Shown: positions 42,102 through 52,175, counted from the first letter of the stretch. The stretch is 64,000 nt of DNA from an uncultured Psychroserpens sp. (GCF_947501425.1 NZ_CANMVN010000010.1:1-64000), one strand, 5' to 3'. Notes: a model not told the origin generated them from the letters alone. Numbers and translations: made by a program.

Positions 42102-43406
42102 TTAGTTATATTTTCTTTTTTCAAACCATCTATCATTTAATGACAGACTTAAATTAACATTGAAAAAGTTTTCTTGTATGAGATTTTGGTTTGTTGTTCC
42201 TCTTCTTCCGTACTCAAAACCAATATTAGCATTTGAAAACACATTTCCAACTGGTAATCCTACTCCAAAAGATATGCCAAACTCATTTATGGTTTCATTA
42301 TTAATTTCTAAACCTGTATTCTCAAAATGAACTCCAGCTCTGTAGGTAACTCGCTTCCAGTAACTTGAAAACGAGGAATAATCTGGAATAAAAAACCCAC
42401 CAATAGATATATTAGAGGCGTTTACAAAATTAGCATTTTCTATTGAAACTATCGGATTTGAAAATTCACTTGTATTTTGAAGTGTATATTCTGCACCTAA
42501 AAACCATTTACGAGGAGCACCTATACCTGCTCCAAATGAAAACCTTGACGGTAACGTAAGGTCTGTATTGTCTAAGCCTTCACCCTCAAGATCTGCATCA
42601 ACTTCATTGAGCACAAACTCCTGACCAGTTAGTTCATTAGTTACAATAGTTGCGAATGAGCGTTCATTAATAGATGATATGTTACTTTTAGGTGAATACG
42701 TCAATCCAGCTTGAAGCTCGAGTTTCTCGTTAATCATTGTTCTGTAGGTAAGCCCAATATTAAAATTAAGACCACTCAAATCAGAACGATTACTTTCTCT
42801 AGTTTGGTATTGCACAGGGTTACCATCTTCGTCATATACAAATTCAATCACACTGTTTTGAATGTTTCCGAAGTTATAATTCATATCAACACCTAAACTC
42901 AGTTTATCGGTGATTTTATAACCCATTCCAAAAAATGCTCTATTCACACCACCTTCTCCTCTATATCTGTTTTGAAGCACACCATTTTCAGTATCTTCTA
43001 GCTTGTAACCTACTGCTGTGTAGGGAACCAATCCCAAACCAACACCAAACTTACCTAGAGGCATTGATAATGCTAAATAATCAAAAGTTGTAGAATTTAC
43101 CTTAGATTCTCCTGAATTAGCCTTTAAATTCAAGCTGCTGTGACTGGCTCCAACAGAAAATTTCACGGGACGACTTTCTTCGTTCCATAACTTAAGGTTA
43201 GGTCCTACATAGGCTCCTGGATTTCGTAAGTTGACATGAACACTATCTGTGTATATGCTCAATCCTCCCATGCTTCTGTTTTCAACAGTTCCTTTGAATT
43301 TTAGGCTTCCAATTCCGTAGAAAGAGTATGGTGAGGCAGTGCCCTCTTGAGCGTGGACATTTAAAGCAAAAAAAGCGACTAAAACTATGACAAGTTTTTT
43401 TATCAT
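42102..43406 (-). CDS. Outer-membrane beta-barrel protein
   Basis: Signal peptide, amphipathic beta-strand pattern, GTASPYSFYGIGSLKFKG. Confidence 0.8.
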   Translation of the reverse strand: MIKKLVIVLVAFFALNVHAQEGTASPYSFYGIGSLKFKGTVENRSMGGLSIYTDSVHVNLRNPGAYVGPNLKLWNEESRPVKFSVGASHSSLNLKANSGESKVNSTTFDYLALSMPLGKFGVGLGLVPYTAVGYKLEDTENGVLQNRYRGEGGVNRAFFGMGYKITDKLSLGVDMNYNFGNIQNSVIEFVYDEDGNPVQYQTRESNRSDLSGLNFNIGLTYRTMINEKLELQAGLTYSPKSNISSINERSFATIVTNELTGQEFVLNEVDADLEGEGLDNTDLTLPSRFSFGAGIGAPRKWFLGAEYTLQNTSEFSNPIVSIENANFVNASNISIGGFFIPDYSSFSSYWKRVTYRAGVHFENTGLEINNETINEFGISFGVGLPVGNVFSNANIGFEYGRRGTTNQNLIQENFFNVNLSLSLNDRWFEKRKYN

Positions 43407-44134
43407 TATTGTGAGTTATATTCTAAAATGAAATTCAAACCCTCCAAAAGAAAATTTGAGTTGGCAAATATGCTATTTTTTAATTGGTTTGACAAGAATT
43501 TGGTATCTCCTCCTGTTAAAATAACTGTTAAATCTGGATATTTTTTAACATAATCATCAATAACACCATCAATTTCTTTTAAAACTCCAAAAACAACTCC
43601 TGAGTGAATCGAGTTGTTTGTCGTATTACCGATAATCTCATCGGGCATTTCAGTCTCTAGTAACGGTAAATTTGCAGTTAAATTATTAAGTGTTCGATAT
43701 CGCAATCTAATTCCGGGTGAAATAGCACCTCCAAGATATTCATTCTTTGAGTTAATAAAATCGTAAGTAATACATGTACCTGCATCAATGACAAGCACAT
43801 TGTTATCTGGAAATTGTTCTACAGACGCACTTACCAAAGCTATACGATCTACACCTAAGCTTTTGGGTGTAGCATATAAATTTTTAAACGGTAATTTTAA
43901 CTCGTGAGATAGTTGTAGAACTTTTACTTTAGTTTCTAGAGCATTTAGATGAGACACTGTAAGACGGCCTACGGAAGAAATTATAGATTGGTTGATATCA
44001 GAATATTCCTTAAGAATATCGGATGCCATGGTTTCAAAATCATCCAACTCACCAATGATTTTCTCTTTTAGCTTGCTCTGGGAGTACACTGCAAACTTGA
44101 CATATGTATTACCAACGTCAACAATTAAATTCAT
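43406..44134 (-). CDS. coaX: Type III pantothenate kinase (start moved to MNLIVDVGNTYVKFA)
   Basis: NLIVDVGNTYVKFAVY; VLVIDAGTCITYDFI; GGAISPGIRLRYRTL. Confidence 0.95.
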   Translation of the reverse strand: MNLIVDVGNTYVKFAVYSQSKLKEKIIGELDDFETMASDILKEYSDINQSIISSVGRLTVSHLNALETKVKVLQLSHELKLPFKNLYATPKSLGVDRIALVSASVEQFPDNNVLVIDAGTCITYDFINSKNEYLGGAISPGIRLRYRTLNNLTANLPLLETEMPDEIIGNTTNNSIHSGVVFGVLKEIDGVIDDYVKKYPDLTVILTGGDTKFLSNQLKNSIFANSNFLLEGLNFILEYNSQ

Positions 44135-44273
44135 ATCTATTTTAAAAGTGCTAAATCTACGAAATGAAGATTCATTATTGTGTAGCAATTAACCAAATTA
44201 TAACATTATTTATGCTGAAATCAGCGATTTAAACCATGAAAGGCATTTTTAGTTTAAATTTTTATAGTTTCTT

Positions 44274-44304
44274 TTTGTGAATATTAAAAATGAGTCTATA
44301 TTTG
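44274..44304 (+). promoter_or_regulatory. Candidate Bacteroidota promoter of tRNA-Phe (-33 TTTG, 19-nt spacer, -7 TATATTTG)
   Basis: TTTG at 274-277, TATATTTG at 297-304, matches TTTG-N19-TAnnTTTG. Confidence 0.7.
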
Positions 44305-44325
44305 CACTCGCATTTTTATGCAACT

Positions 44326-44401
44326 GGTGCCTTAGCTCAGTTGGTAGAGCAAAGGACTGAAAATCCTTGTGTCCCTGGTTCGATTCCTGGAGGCACCACC
44401 A
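44326..44401 (+). tRNA. tRNA-Phe (anticodon GAA), CCA encoded
   Basis: GGTGCCTTAGCTCAGTTGGTAGAGCAAAGGACTGAAAATCCTTGTGTCCCTGGTTCGATTCCTGGAGGCACCACCA. Confidence 0.97.
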
Positions 44402-44403
44402 TC

Positions 44404-44434
44404 AAAAACCCGATTCATTTGAATCGGGTTTTTT
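44404..44434 (+). terminator. Rho-independent terminator of tRNA-Phe
   Basis: AAAACCCGATTCATTTGAATCGGGTTTTTT. Confidence 0.85.
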
Positions 44435-44555
44435 GGTTTCTGTAGTTACCTATTCATAGCATTATTCACAAGTAAACACATAGCAATAGAAAAGCATAAA
44501 GTAAGTTTAGCCCTTATTTATTGTAACCAAAGTCCATACTAACCTTTGGCTAGGA

Positions 44556-45305
44556 GTGATTAAATTGCTAAAAAAATTTATCGTGATACATTGCTTAATA
44601 GTTGAAGATGATAAAAATACAGTTGAAAGCATAAAAGCTGTAGGCCATGATATTTTTAAAATCTCTTTTGAGAACCTCAATGAAGATCAAGACAATGCTT
44701 TAAACACAATTTTAAAAAACAAGCCTGATATTGTAATAATAAATATTGAGTCTCCTAAAATAAATTTTATAGAATTTCTGTTTGAGATCAATCAGTTTAG
44801 TGAAAACAAACCCATTTTTATAGCGCTCTCCAATTCAAAACACAAAGCATATGATTCTTACAAATATGATTTTTCTGATTTTTTATTAAAACCACTAAGT
44901 GAATTATCGATAAGAAAATGCTTTTTAAAATATCAAAAAAAATATCCAACTAGAGATATAGAAACTATTTGTCTGAAATCTTATAAGGATTACCAATATC
45001 TAAATATTGATGACATTCTTTATCTGAGAGCAGATAATAATACAACCGACTTTTATATGGCTGACGGCAGAGTAATTGGTGCTTACAAAACACTAAAAGT
45101 CTTTGAGAACTTACTACCCAAAACTTTTTTAAGAATTCACAAAAGCTTTATTATAAACAAAAATCACATCACCAGAATTCACTATGGAAAATCGATGTGC
45201 ATCATAAATAACGAACATAGAATACCCTTTACAAAAACATTTATATCTAATATAAACTTGATAAACACTTCATTATCGAAAAACACACTCATTACTTTAA
45301 ATTAA
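44556..45305 (+). CDS. LytTR DNA-binding regulator with degenerate receiver domain (GTG start)
   Basis: CLIVEDDKN receiver start, IINIESP at the phosphosite, LLKPLS; LytTR: DILYLRADNNTTDFYMADG...FLRIHKSFIINKNHIT. Confidence 0.9.
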   Translation: MIKLLKKFIVIHCLIVEDDKNTVESIKAVGHDIFKISFENLNEDQDNALNTILKNKPDIVIINIESPKINFIEFLFEINQFSENKPIFIALSNSKHKAYDSYKYDFSDFLLKPLSELSIRKCFLKYQKKYPTRDIETICLKSYKDYQYLNIDDILYLRADNNTTDFYMADGRVIGAYKTLKVFENLLPKTFLRIHKSFIINKNHITRIHYGKSMCIINNEHRIPFTKTFISNINLINTSLSKNTLITLN

Positions 45306-45518
45306 CTTCTCTATATAAAAGTAGCATTTCACTCATAGAGTAATAGTATTCACTAATACCAATCATTTTTTTTAGTTATAACTAGCAGACCTACCTAATT
45401 TGGTTCTTGAATATTCTTGCGTTACGAATCATAAACGCAACTATTGTGCACAATTTCAAAATAATACTGCTGTGTTTACGGCATACAAAACTATTGTAAA
45501 ATCTTAAAATTTTGTACC

Positions 45519-45668
45519 ATGAAAATCTTAAAACTTTTATTAGCCTTTTTTATACTTTCAACAATCACAACCTCTTGTACACCGCAAGCATTGGATGACA
45601 ATCAAATAATAAATCCACAAGCAACAGGTAGTGAAGACAATACGGTTGATGACGGCAGTAAAGATTAA
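45519..45668 (+). CDS. 49-aa putative small lipoprotein, not in the supplied ORF track
   Basis: MKILKLLLAFFILSTITTSCTPQALDDNQIINPQATGSEDNTVDDGSKD*; lipobox TTSC; followed by a terminator. Confidence 0.8.
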   Translation: MKILKLLLAFFILSTITTSCTPQALDDNQIINPQATGSEDNTVDDGSKD

Positions 45669-45680
45669 AACCCAAAACAA

Positions 45681-45718
45681 AAAAAGCCTTTAATAATATT
45701 ATTAGAGGCTTTTTTTTT
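45681..45718 (+). terminator. Rho-independent terminator downstream of the small lipoprotein
   Basis: AAAAAGCCTTTAATAATATTATTAGAGGCTTTTTTTT. Confidence 0.85.
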
Positions 45719-45742
45719 AGATTTGTTTAAAACCCAAATCCG

Positions 45743-47779
45743 TTGAAGTCTAATTGGTTAAATCAAATATTGTCTATAGTATTGTGTATTAGTTTTAGTA
45801 CTCAATCCTGTGTTAACAATAAAGAAAAGATTAAACTAAACTCCCAAAATGAAGCCAGTGACAGTATTAGTATCTGGATTAAAGCCTCAAAAAACAAATC
45901 GTATTCTGTAGAACGAAGAAAACAATTTTTAGAAACTTCCTATCAAGAAATTAAGAATAGTAAAATTGATACTTTTCAAGTAAGAAATCTTATTTCTATT
46001 GCTTATCAAAATTTAAAATTAGGCGATACTTCACTATTCAAAAAAAGAAACAACGAAGCCTTAAATATTTCCCTAAAGTTAAAAGACTCATTTGCCATAG
46101 GAGACAGTTACTGGAATTACGCCAGTTACTTTAATAAGAAGCAGGTCTATGATAGTGCTTATTATCATTTTAATCTGGCTCACAAATATTTTGATAAAAG
46201 TGGCCATATATATGAATCTGCAAAGACACAGTACGGAATGGCTTTCATTAAAGGGCGTTTTAAAGACTATTCAGGAAGCGAAGTCTTAACCATTAAAGCC
46301 ATAGAAAAATTCAAAAAAATTGAAAATTACAAATCTCTATATTCATGTTATGACCATTTAGGTCAATTGCAAAAGGGCATAAATGAATACGACAAGGCCT
46401 TATCTTATTACAATAAAGCCTTAGAGTATCTCAAAAAAATAAAAAACAACCAATCCCTTTATGAAGCAAGCCAGAATAATATTGCAAATATATATGTCAA
46501 AAAAAAGGAATATTCTAAAGCTTTGAGTTACTACAACAAGGTATTGACTAATGACACTTTAAAATCACAATATATAGATCGCTATGCCAGAGCACTTGAC
46601 AATAAGGCGCATTGTAAACTTTTGATGAAAGATACCATTGGTGTGTATAACGATTTAAATAAAGCACTTCATATTAGAGATAGTTTAAATGACAAAGGAG
46701 GCGCAGTAATAAGTAAAATTCATTTAAGTCAATATTTTACGTTCAAAAAAGACACAACTACAGCAATAAGATTTATTAAAGAAGCTAATTCACTGGCAAA
46801 AGAGATAAAAAACAGTAGAGATTATTTAGAGAGCTTATATTTGATAGCAAAACTAGACACTAAAAATTCTTCAAAATACTTGAAAAATTACATTCAATTT
46901 AGTGATAGCTTACAAAATGTAGAGCGCAAAATTCAAAATAAGTTTACTAGAATTGCTTATGAAACAGATGAGTATATAGAAGAAACCAAACGTTTATCTC
47001 AAGAAAAAATATGGATCTCTCTAATAAGCTTTGGCGTAATTTTAATACTAACATTATTATACTCTCTGAGGATACAAAAATCTAAAACTGAGAAACTACT
47101 CTTGGAAAATGATCAGCAAAAAGCCAATGAGCAAGTCTATTTGATAGCCTTAAAACAGCAAGAAAAATTAGAAAACGAGAAAATAAAAGAGCGTAATAGA
47201 ATAGCTGAAGAATTACATGATGGAATTTTAGGCAAACTATTTGGAACAAGGGTTGGACTTGGATTTCTGAATATTAATGCTGATCGACAAACAGAAAAAA
47301 AGCATCAATCTCTTTTAGATGAATTACAGACAATTGAAAAAGAAATAAGAGATGTTTCACATAAATTGAGTGAAAATCTCGATAGCTCACAAATCAATTT
47401 CACAGCAATGATTCGTCAGCTTGTCGTCAATAAAAGTAAAATTGGAAACTTTAAATATGACCTTGATTTTGATGACCACATCAATTGGCAAAAAATAGAT
47501 GATGTTATTAAAATGAATCTTTACAGGGTTATACAAGAGGCTCTACAAAATATTGTTAAGTATGCGGCTGCTAAAAATATAGGTGTTAGTTTTATATTAA
47601 ATAATAAAGATTTAAAAATAATTATAGAAGATGATGGTATCGGCTTTAAAACTAACCAAAAGAAAAAAGGCATAGGAATAAAAAACATGAAATCCAGAGT
47701 AGAAAAATTAAATGGTGTGTTTGACCTTCAATCCTCACCAAATAATGGCACTACAATTACAATACAAATTCCAATTTAA
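45743..47779 (+). CDS. TPR-repeat membrane sensor histidine kinase (HisKA_3/NarX-like)
   Basis: TPR repeats; TM WISLISFGVILILTLLYSL; KERNRIAEELHDGILGKLFGTR; HATPase IIIEDDGIGFK...GIGIKNMKSRVEKLNG. Confidence 0.93.
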   Translation: MKSNWLNQILSIVLCISFSTQSCVNNKEKIKLNSQNEASDSISIWIKASKNKSYSVERRKQFLETSYQEIKNSKIDTFQVRNLISIAYQNLKLGDTSLFKKRNNEALNISLKLKDSFAIGDSYWNYASYFNKKQVYDSAYYHFNLAHKYFDKSGHIYESAKTQYGMAFIKGRFKDYSGSEVLTIKAIEKFKKIENYKSLYSCYDHLGQLQKGINEYDKALSYYNKALEYLKKIKNNQSLYEASQNNIANIYVKKKEYSKALSYYNKVLTNDTLKSQYIDRYARALDNKAHCKLLMKDTIGVYNDLNKALHIRDSLNDKGGAVISKIHLSQYFTFKKDTTTAIRFIKEANSLAKEIKNSRDYLESLYLIAKLDTKNSSKYLKNYIQFSDSLQNVERKIQNKFTRIAYETDEYIEETKRLSQEKIWISLISFGVILILTLLYSLRIQKSKTEKLLLENDQQKANEQVYLIALKQQEKLENEKIKERNRIAEELHDGILGKLFGTRVGLGFLNINADRQTEKKHQSLLDELQTIEKEIRDVSHKLSENLDSSQINFTAMIRQLVVNKSKIGNFKYDLDFDDHINWQKIDDVIKMNLYRVIQEALQNIVKYAAAKNIGVSFILNNKDLKIIIEDDGIGFKTNQKKKGIGIKNMKSRVEKLNGVFDLQSSPNNGTTITIQIPI

Positions 47780-47791
47780 AACCGCATTAAG

Positions 47792-48475
47792 ATGGAACAT
47801 AAAACGTACTCAGTATTAATAGTTGATGATCATCCATTAATTACAGAAGCCTATAAATCTGCATTTAACTATTACAGCGATCAAAATGATTTTATATTGT
47901 TTTCTATTAAAACTGCTGAATCATGTGATGACGCTTTTAAACTAATAAATGATTATTTCACAAAAAAGAATGATCTTGATATTGTCTTCTTAGATATTAA
48001 ATTACCTCCATCTAAAGATGGTAAAATCCTATCAGGTGAAGACTTAGGCTTGAGAATAAACAAATTATTACCTGACACAAAAATTATAATTTCTACAACA
48101 TTAAATGACAACTATCGTGTACATAGTATTTTTAAAAGCTTAGATCCTGATGGTTTTTTGATAAAAAATGATATCACACCAAAAGATCTAGTCGAAGCAA
48201 TCGATACCGTTATCAACGATCCTCCTCATTACAGTAAAACTGTTGTGAAATTACTTCGGAAACAGGTCACCAACGATTTCTTATTAGATAATATCGATAG
48301 AAAAATCTTGTATGAATTATCTATTGGCACCAAAATGAAAGACCTTCCAAGTATCTTACCACTTTCAATTGCGGGAATAGAAAAAAGAAAACGACATTTA
48401 AAACATATTTTTAATATCAAAAGTCCGGACGATAAGGAACTACTTCTAAAAGCCAAAGAGAAAGGATTCATTTAA
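47792..48475 (+). CDS. Response regulator with atypical C-terminal helix-turn-helix-like output domain
   Basis: VLIVDDHPLITEAY; DIVFLDIKLP; ISTTLND; C-terminal MKDLPSILPLSIAGIEKRKRHLKHIF. Confidence 0.88.
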   Translation: MEHKTYSVLIVDDHPLITEAYKSAFNYYSDQNDFILFSIKTAESCDDAFKLINDYFTKKNDLDIVFLDIKLPPSKDGKILSGEDLGLRINKLLPDTKIIISTTLNDNYRVHSIFKSLDPDGFLIKNDITPKDLVEAIDTVINDPPHYSKTVVKLLRKQVTNDFLLDNIDRKILYELSIGTKMKDLPSILPLSIAGIEKRKRHLKHIFNIKSPDDKELLLKAKEKGFI

Positions 48476-48501
48476 AGGCTAATAACAAACACCAAAACAA
48501 T

Positions 48502-48531
48502 TAAAAAGTAAGGGCAGTCCTTACTTTTTTT
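48502..48531 (+). terminator. Rho-independent terminator after the response regulator
   Basis: AAAAAGTAAGGGCAGTCCTTACTTTTTTT. Confidence 0.8.
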
Positions 48532-48591
48532 ATGCCTATAATTCAGGATTTGGCAGAAGATTTGATTTATTTAGTAGAAAGTAAATTAATT

Positions 48592-49359
48592 ATGAAAGAC
48601 ATAAAAAAAACCTTTACTACAATTCTCACCCTATTTATATTTAGCTGCTTTATCTCTGCTCAGGATTTTACTGGAATTGCTATTTACAAAACCTCATCCA
48701 AAATAAAAATGACCATGGATAGCACTGAGGTATCAGGTACTGATCAAAAAGCATTGAATGACATGGTAAAAAAATCAATGCAAAAAGAATACGAATTACG
48801 CTTCAACACAACCGAATCGATTTACAAAAAGATTGAAACCCTAAAAAAAGATGATGGTTCTCAAGGCATAGAGGTTATTGGCTTGGGCTCTGGAACCGAA
48901 GGCGGATTATACAAAAACATCAAAGACCTGACTTTAGTTGAGAATAGAGATTTATTTGGAAAACTATTTTTAGTTAGTGATACATTAGAAAAATACAACT
49001 GGCAATTAGTGGATGAATCAAGACAAGTTGGAGAGTACCTTTGCTATAAAGCGGTCTACACTAAAGAACATGACGGAAAACACGCTACAACGATAACTGC
49101 CTGGTATACGCCACAAATACCTGTAAGTAACGGACCTGCATCTTATTGGGGATTACCTGGATTAATTCTTGAAGCTGATAATGGCAGACTATCAATGATC
49201 TGCTCTAAAATTACACTGAATCCACAAGAAGAGATAGAAATAAAAGCACCCACAAAAGGAAAAAAGGTGAATGATGAAACCTATAAAAAAATCTACAATG
49301 AAAAGATCATGGAGATGCAAGAGATGTATAAATCTAAGAGAAAAAAGAGTAAAAACTAA
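48592..49359 (+). CDS. GLPGLI family protein (start moved to MKDIKKTFTTILT signal peptide)
   Basis: Family-defining motif in ...GPASYWGLPGLILEAD...; signal peptide. Confidence 0.93.
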   Translation: MKDIKKTFTTILTLFIFSCFISAQDFTGIAIYKTSSKIKMTMDSTEVSGTDQKALNDMVKKSMQKEYELRFNTTESIYKKIETLKKDDGSQGIEVIGLGSGTEGGLYKNIKDLTLVENRDLFGKLFLVSDTLEKYNWQLVDESRQVGEYLCYKAVYTKEHDGKHATTITAWYTPQIPVSNGPASYWGLPGLILEADNGRLSMICSKITLNPQEEIEIKAPTKGKKVNDETYKKIYNEKIMEMQEMYKSKRKKSKN

Positions 49360-49397
49360 ACCTGAACTCATTCCTATTTCATGAATTAACCTATACT

Positions 49398-52076
49398 ATG
49401 AAGAACACGATTGTCTTTCTAATTATTCTAATATGTACTATTAAAATATTACCAGGACAAGACAAAGTGGTATTAACTGGAAAAGTACAGGACTCTTTGA
49501 GTCAACCTCTTGAATTTTCAAATGTTGTCATTTATAAAAATAAATCAACACAAATTTTTACATATGCAATTACAGATGAATACGGCAAGTTTAAGGTAGA
49601 AACTTTCAAAGACAGCTCTTACACTCTTAAGGCAAGTTTTATAGGTTTTGAAAATTATATTTATCATTTTAAAAGCGTTAAAGATGATTATAAATTAATT
49701 ACGCTCAATGAAGTAAAAGACGCTTTAGATCAAATCACCATTGTTTATGATCTTCCCGTTAAAGTTTCAGGTGATACTATTTCATACCGAGTTAATGCCT
49801 TCACAAATGGTAATGAGCGTAAATTAGAGGATGTTATCGGAAAGTTACCTGGCTTTGAAATTGATGACGACGGAAACATTAAGGTTCAAGGAAAAAAGGT
49901 CAACAAAATTATGGTCGACGGAAAAACATTCTTTTCAGGAGACACAAAACTAGCAACCAAGAATATTCCTGCAGATGTCGTTGAAAAAATAAATGTTCTC
50001 AATAACTTTAATGACATAAGACCAACAGCTGGTCTTCAAGATAATGATAAGATAGCCTTAGACATCAGATTGAAAGACGGAAAGAAAAATATCGTGTTTG
50101 GATCTGTTGAAGCTGGTTTAGGAACACACGAACGCTATAACAGTCATGCCAATATTTTTTATTTTAATCCGAAGATAAGTATCAATTTCATAGGAGACCT
50201 TAATAATATTGGTGAACAAGCTTTAACCTTTCAAGACTATTTCAAATTTAATGGAGGATTTAGAACTGCTGGTAAAAAATCATCATTTAATATATCATCT
50301 GATTTATTAGGATTAACGGGACTTCAAGACAACAAAGCACAGAATTCTATTTCAAAATTAGGGGCATTGAACTATAATTTCAATCCAAACAAAAAGCTGA
50401 GTTTTTCAGGATTTTTAATTCATTCTGAAATTGATTATGACTTACTTTCAGTAGCTCAAAAAAGCTATATCAGAGAAGACGATAACAGTTTTGAAAGTCT
50501 AAGCTCTAGGATACATCAAAAAAGCAGCTCTGACCTTATTAAATTATCTGCGAAATACATTCCTAACAGCAAATTACATTTTCAATACGATGCCTTATTC
50601 AATAATACTTCTTTATTAGAGGAAAGTGCTCGAAACTCCATATTTGATGATGAAGAGAATAATATAGACCAGAACAAAAAGAACAGACCTATGTCATTTC
50701 AGCAGAAATTAGGTATGTATTATGCTCTAAACGAAAAAAACATTTATGCCCTTGCTATGACTCATGGTCATAAAAACCAGAGAAATCCGTTACGCCTTTT
50801 TTCACAAGATAGACTATTTAATACAATCATACCCTTTACAGATTCGGGAAACTATAATGTACTTCAAAATTTAGAACAGAAAACCAATAGCTTTAGTACT
50901 GCATTAAATTATTATTATGTAATAAATCCTCTAAACCATATTAATATTAATTCTGGAGTAGATTATAACTACCAATGGCTTTCATCAAACATTGTTCAAA
51001 ACACAGGCGAAAGTGAGATTGAGTTTGATGATTCAAATCTTTTAAATCAGACCAGATATAACTTCACAGATATTTACATTGGAGTGACATACCGAACAAA
51101 ACTTGACAAACTTACTATAAATACTGGATTGGCACTACATAACTACAATGCAGAAAATGAGCAAATTCTAACAAGTTTTAAAATACATAAATCTTTAATC
51201 CTACCCAATATAAAATTGAGGTATGATTTTAAAAAAACTAGAAACTTAACACTAAATTACGATATCAACCCTGAGTTTTCTGATATTCAACGATTGACCC
51301 AAGGATTGGTTATCAAAGATTACAATGCACTATTTCAAGGAAACCCAGAGTTAAATAATGCTATATATCAAAATTTCAATTTAAGCTATTATGATTTCAA
51401 TAGCTATAACTTCAGTAACTTATATGCAGTTTTATCCTATCAAATTAAAGAAAACGACTTCAATAACACTCTCACTTATAACGATATAAATAGCATATCT
51501 TCAACCGCAAACATTTCTAGCCCGAATAAAGTATTTTCAGGTTTTGTAAATTATGATCGACGTTTTAAGCCTGTAAAAATTAATGCCTCACTAAGTATTT
51601 CAGTATTAGATTATAAGAGCATATTACAAGAATTATTTGTAGATAATCAATCCGTATCGCAAGATTACAAAGTATCTGTTGAAACACGTATGGACAACTT
51701 TCCAATTATTGAATTAGGTCTGAGAACATTATTTAATAACTACAAATCTGATGCAATTGGTAATCAATCCTATTCGTCAACCAGACCCTTTGCTAATATC
51801 GAACTTTCATTTCTAAAGGATTTTATTTTTACAGCCGATTATCAATATACATTCTACAATAATAACACTAACAATTCTACAATAGAATACGACTTTTTAG
51901 ACGCTAATTTATTTTACCAGAAAGAAGGAAGTGATTTTGAGTTCAAGCTCTCAGGAACCAACTTACTAAATACCTCTGCGATTAGGAATGATGCATTCTC
52001 TGAAAACTTCATAAGTACCTCTCAGTATTTTGTACAACCACGGTTTTTGTTGGCTAGTATTATTTACAGTTTTTAA
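49398..52076 (+). CDS. TonB-dependent-receptor-like outer membrane protein with carboxypeptidase-regulatory N-domain
   Basis: VVLTGKVQDSLSQPLEFSNVVIYKN; plug-like VIGKLPGFEIDDDGNIKVQGKKVNKIMVDGKTFF; beta-barrel C-terminus ending LLASIIYSF. Confidence 0.9.
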   Translation: MKNTIVFLIILICTIKILPGQDKVVLTGKVQDSLSQPLEFSNVVIYKNKSTQIFTYAITDEYGKFKVETFKDSSYTLKASFIGFENYIYHFKSVKDDYKLITLNEVKDALDQITIVYDLPVKVSGDTISYRVNAFTNGNERKLEDVIGKLPGFEIDDDGNIKVQGKKVNKIMVDGKTFFSGDTKLATKNIPADVVEKINVLNNFNDIRPTAGLQDNDKIALDIRLKDGKKNIVFGSVEAGLGTHERYNSHANIFYFNPKISINFIGDLNNIGEQALTFQDYFKFNGGFRTAGKKSSFNISSDLLGLTGLQDNKAQNSISKLGALNYNFNPNKKLSFSGFLIHSEIDYDLLSVAQKSYIREDDNSFESLSSRIHQKSSSDLIKLSAKYIPNSKLHFQYDALFNNTSLLEESARNSIFDDEENNIDQNKKNRPMSFQQKLGMYYALNEKNIYALAMTHGHKNQRNPLRLFSQDRLFNTIIPFTDSGNYNVLQNLEQKTNSFSTALNYYYVINPLNHININSGVDYNYQWLSSNIVQNTGESEIEFDDSNLLNQTRYNFTDIYIGVTYRTKLDKLTINTGLALHNYNAENEQILTSFKIHKSLILPNIKLRYDFKKTRNLTLNYDINPEFSDIQRLTQGLVIKDYNALFQGNPELNNAIYQNFNLSYYDFNSYNFSNLYAVLSYQIKENDFNNTLTYNDINSISSTANISSPNKVFSGFVNYDRRFKPVKINASLSISVLDYKSILQELFVDNQSVSQDYKVSVETRMDNFPIIELGLRTLFNNYKSDAIGNQSYSSTRPFANIELSFLKDFIFTADYQYTFYNNNTNNSTIEYDFLDANLFYQKEGSDFEFKLSGTNLLNTSAIRNDAFSENFISTSQYFVQPRFLLASIIYSF

Positions 52077-52175
52077 TTAGATGGATTTCCCTTACTTATT
52101 GTGAGGATTATCTTTCTTTATTGTTTAAAAAAACGTATAATTTTATAACTCTAATCTTTTACAAAACAACATGTT

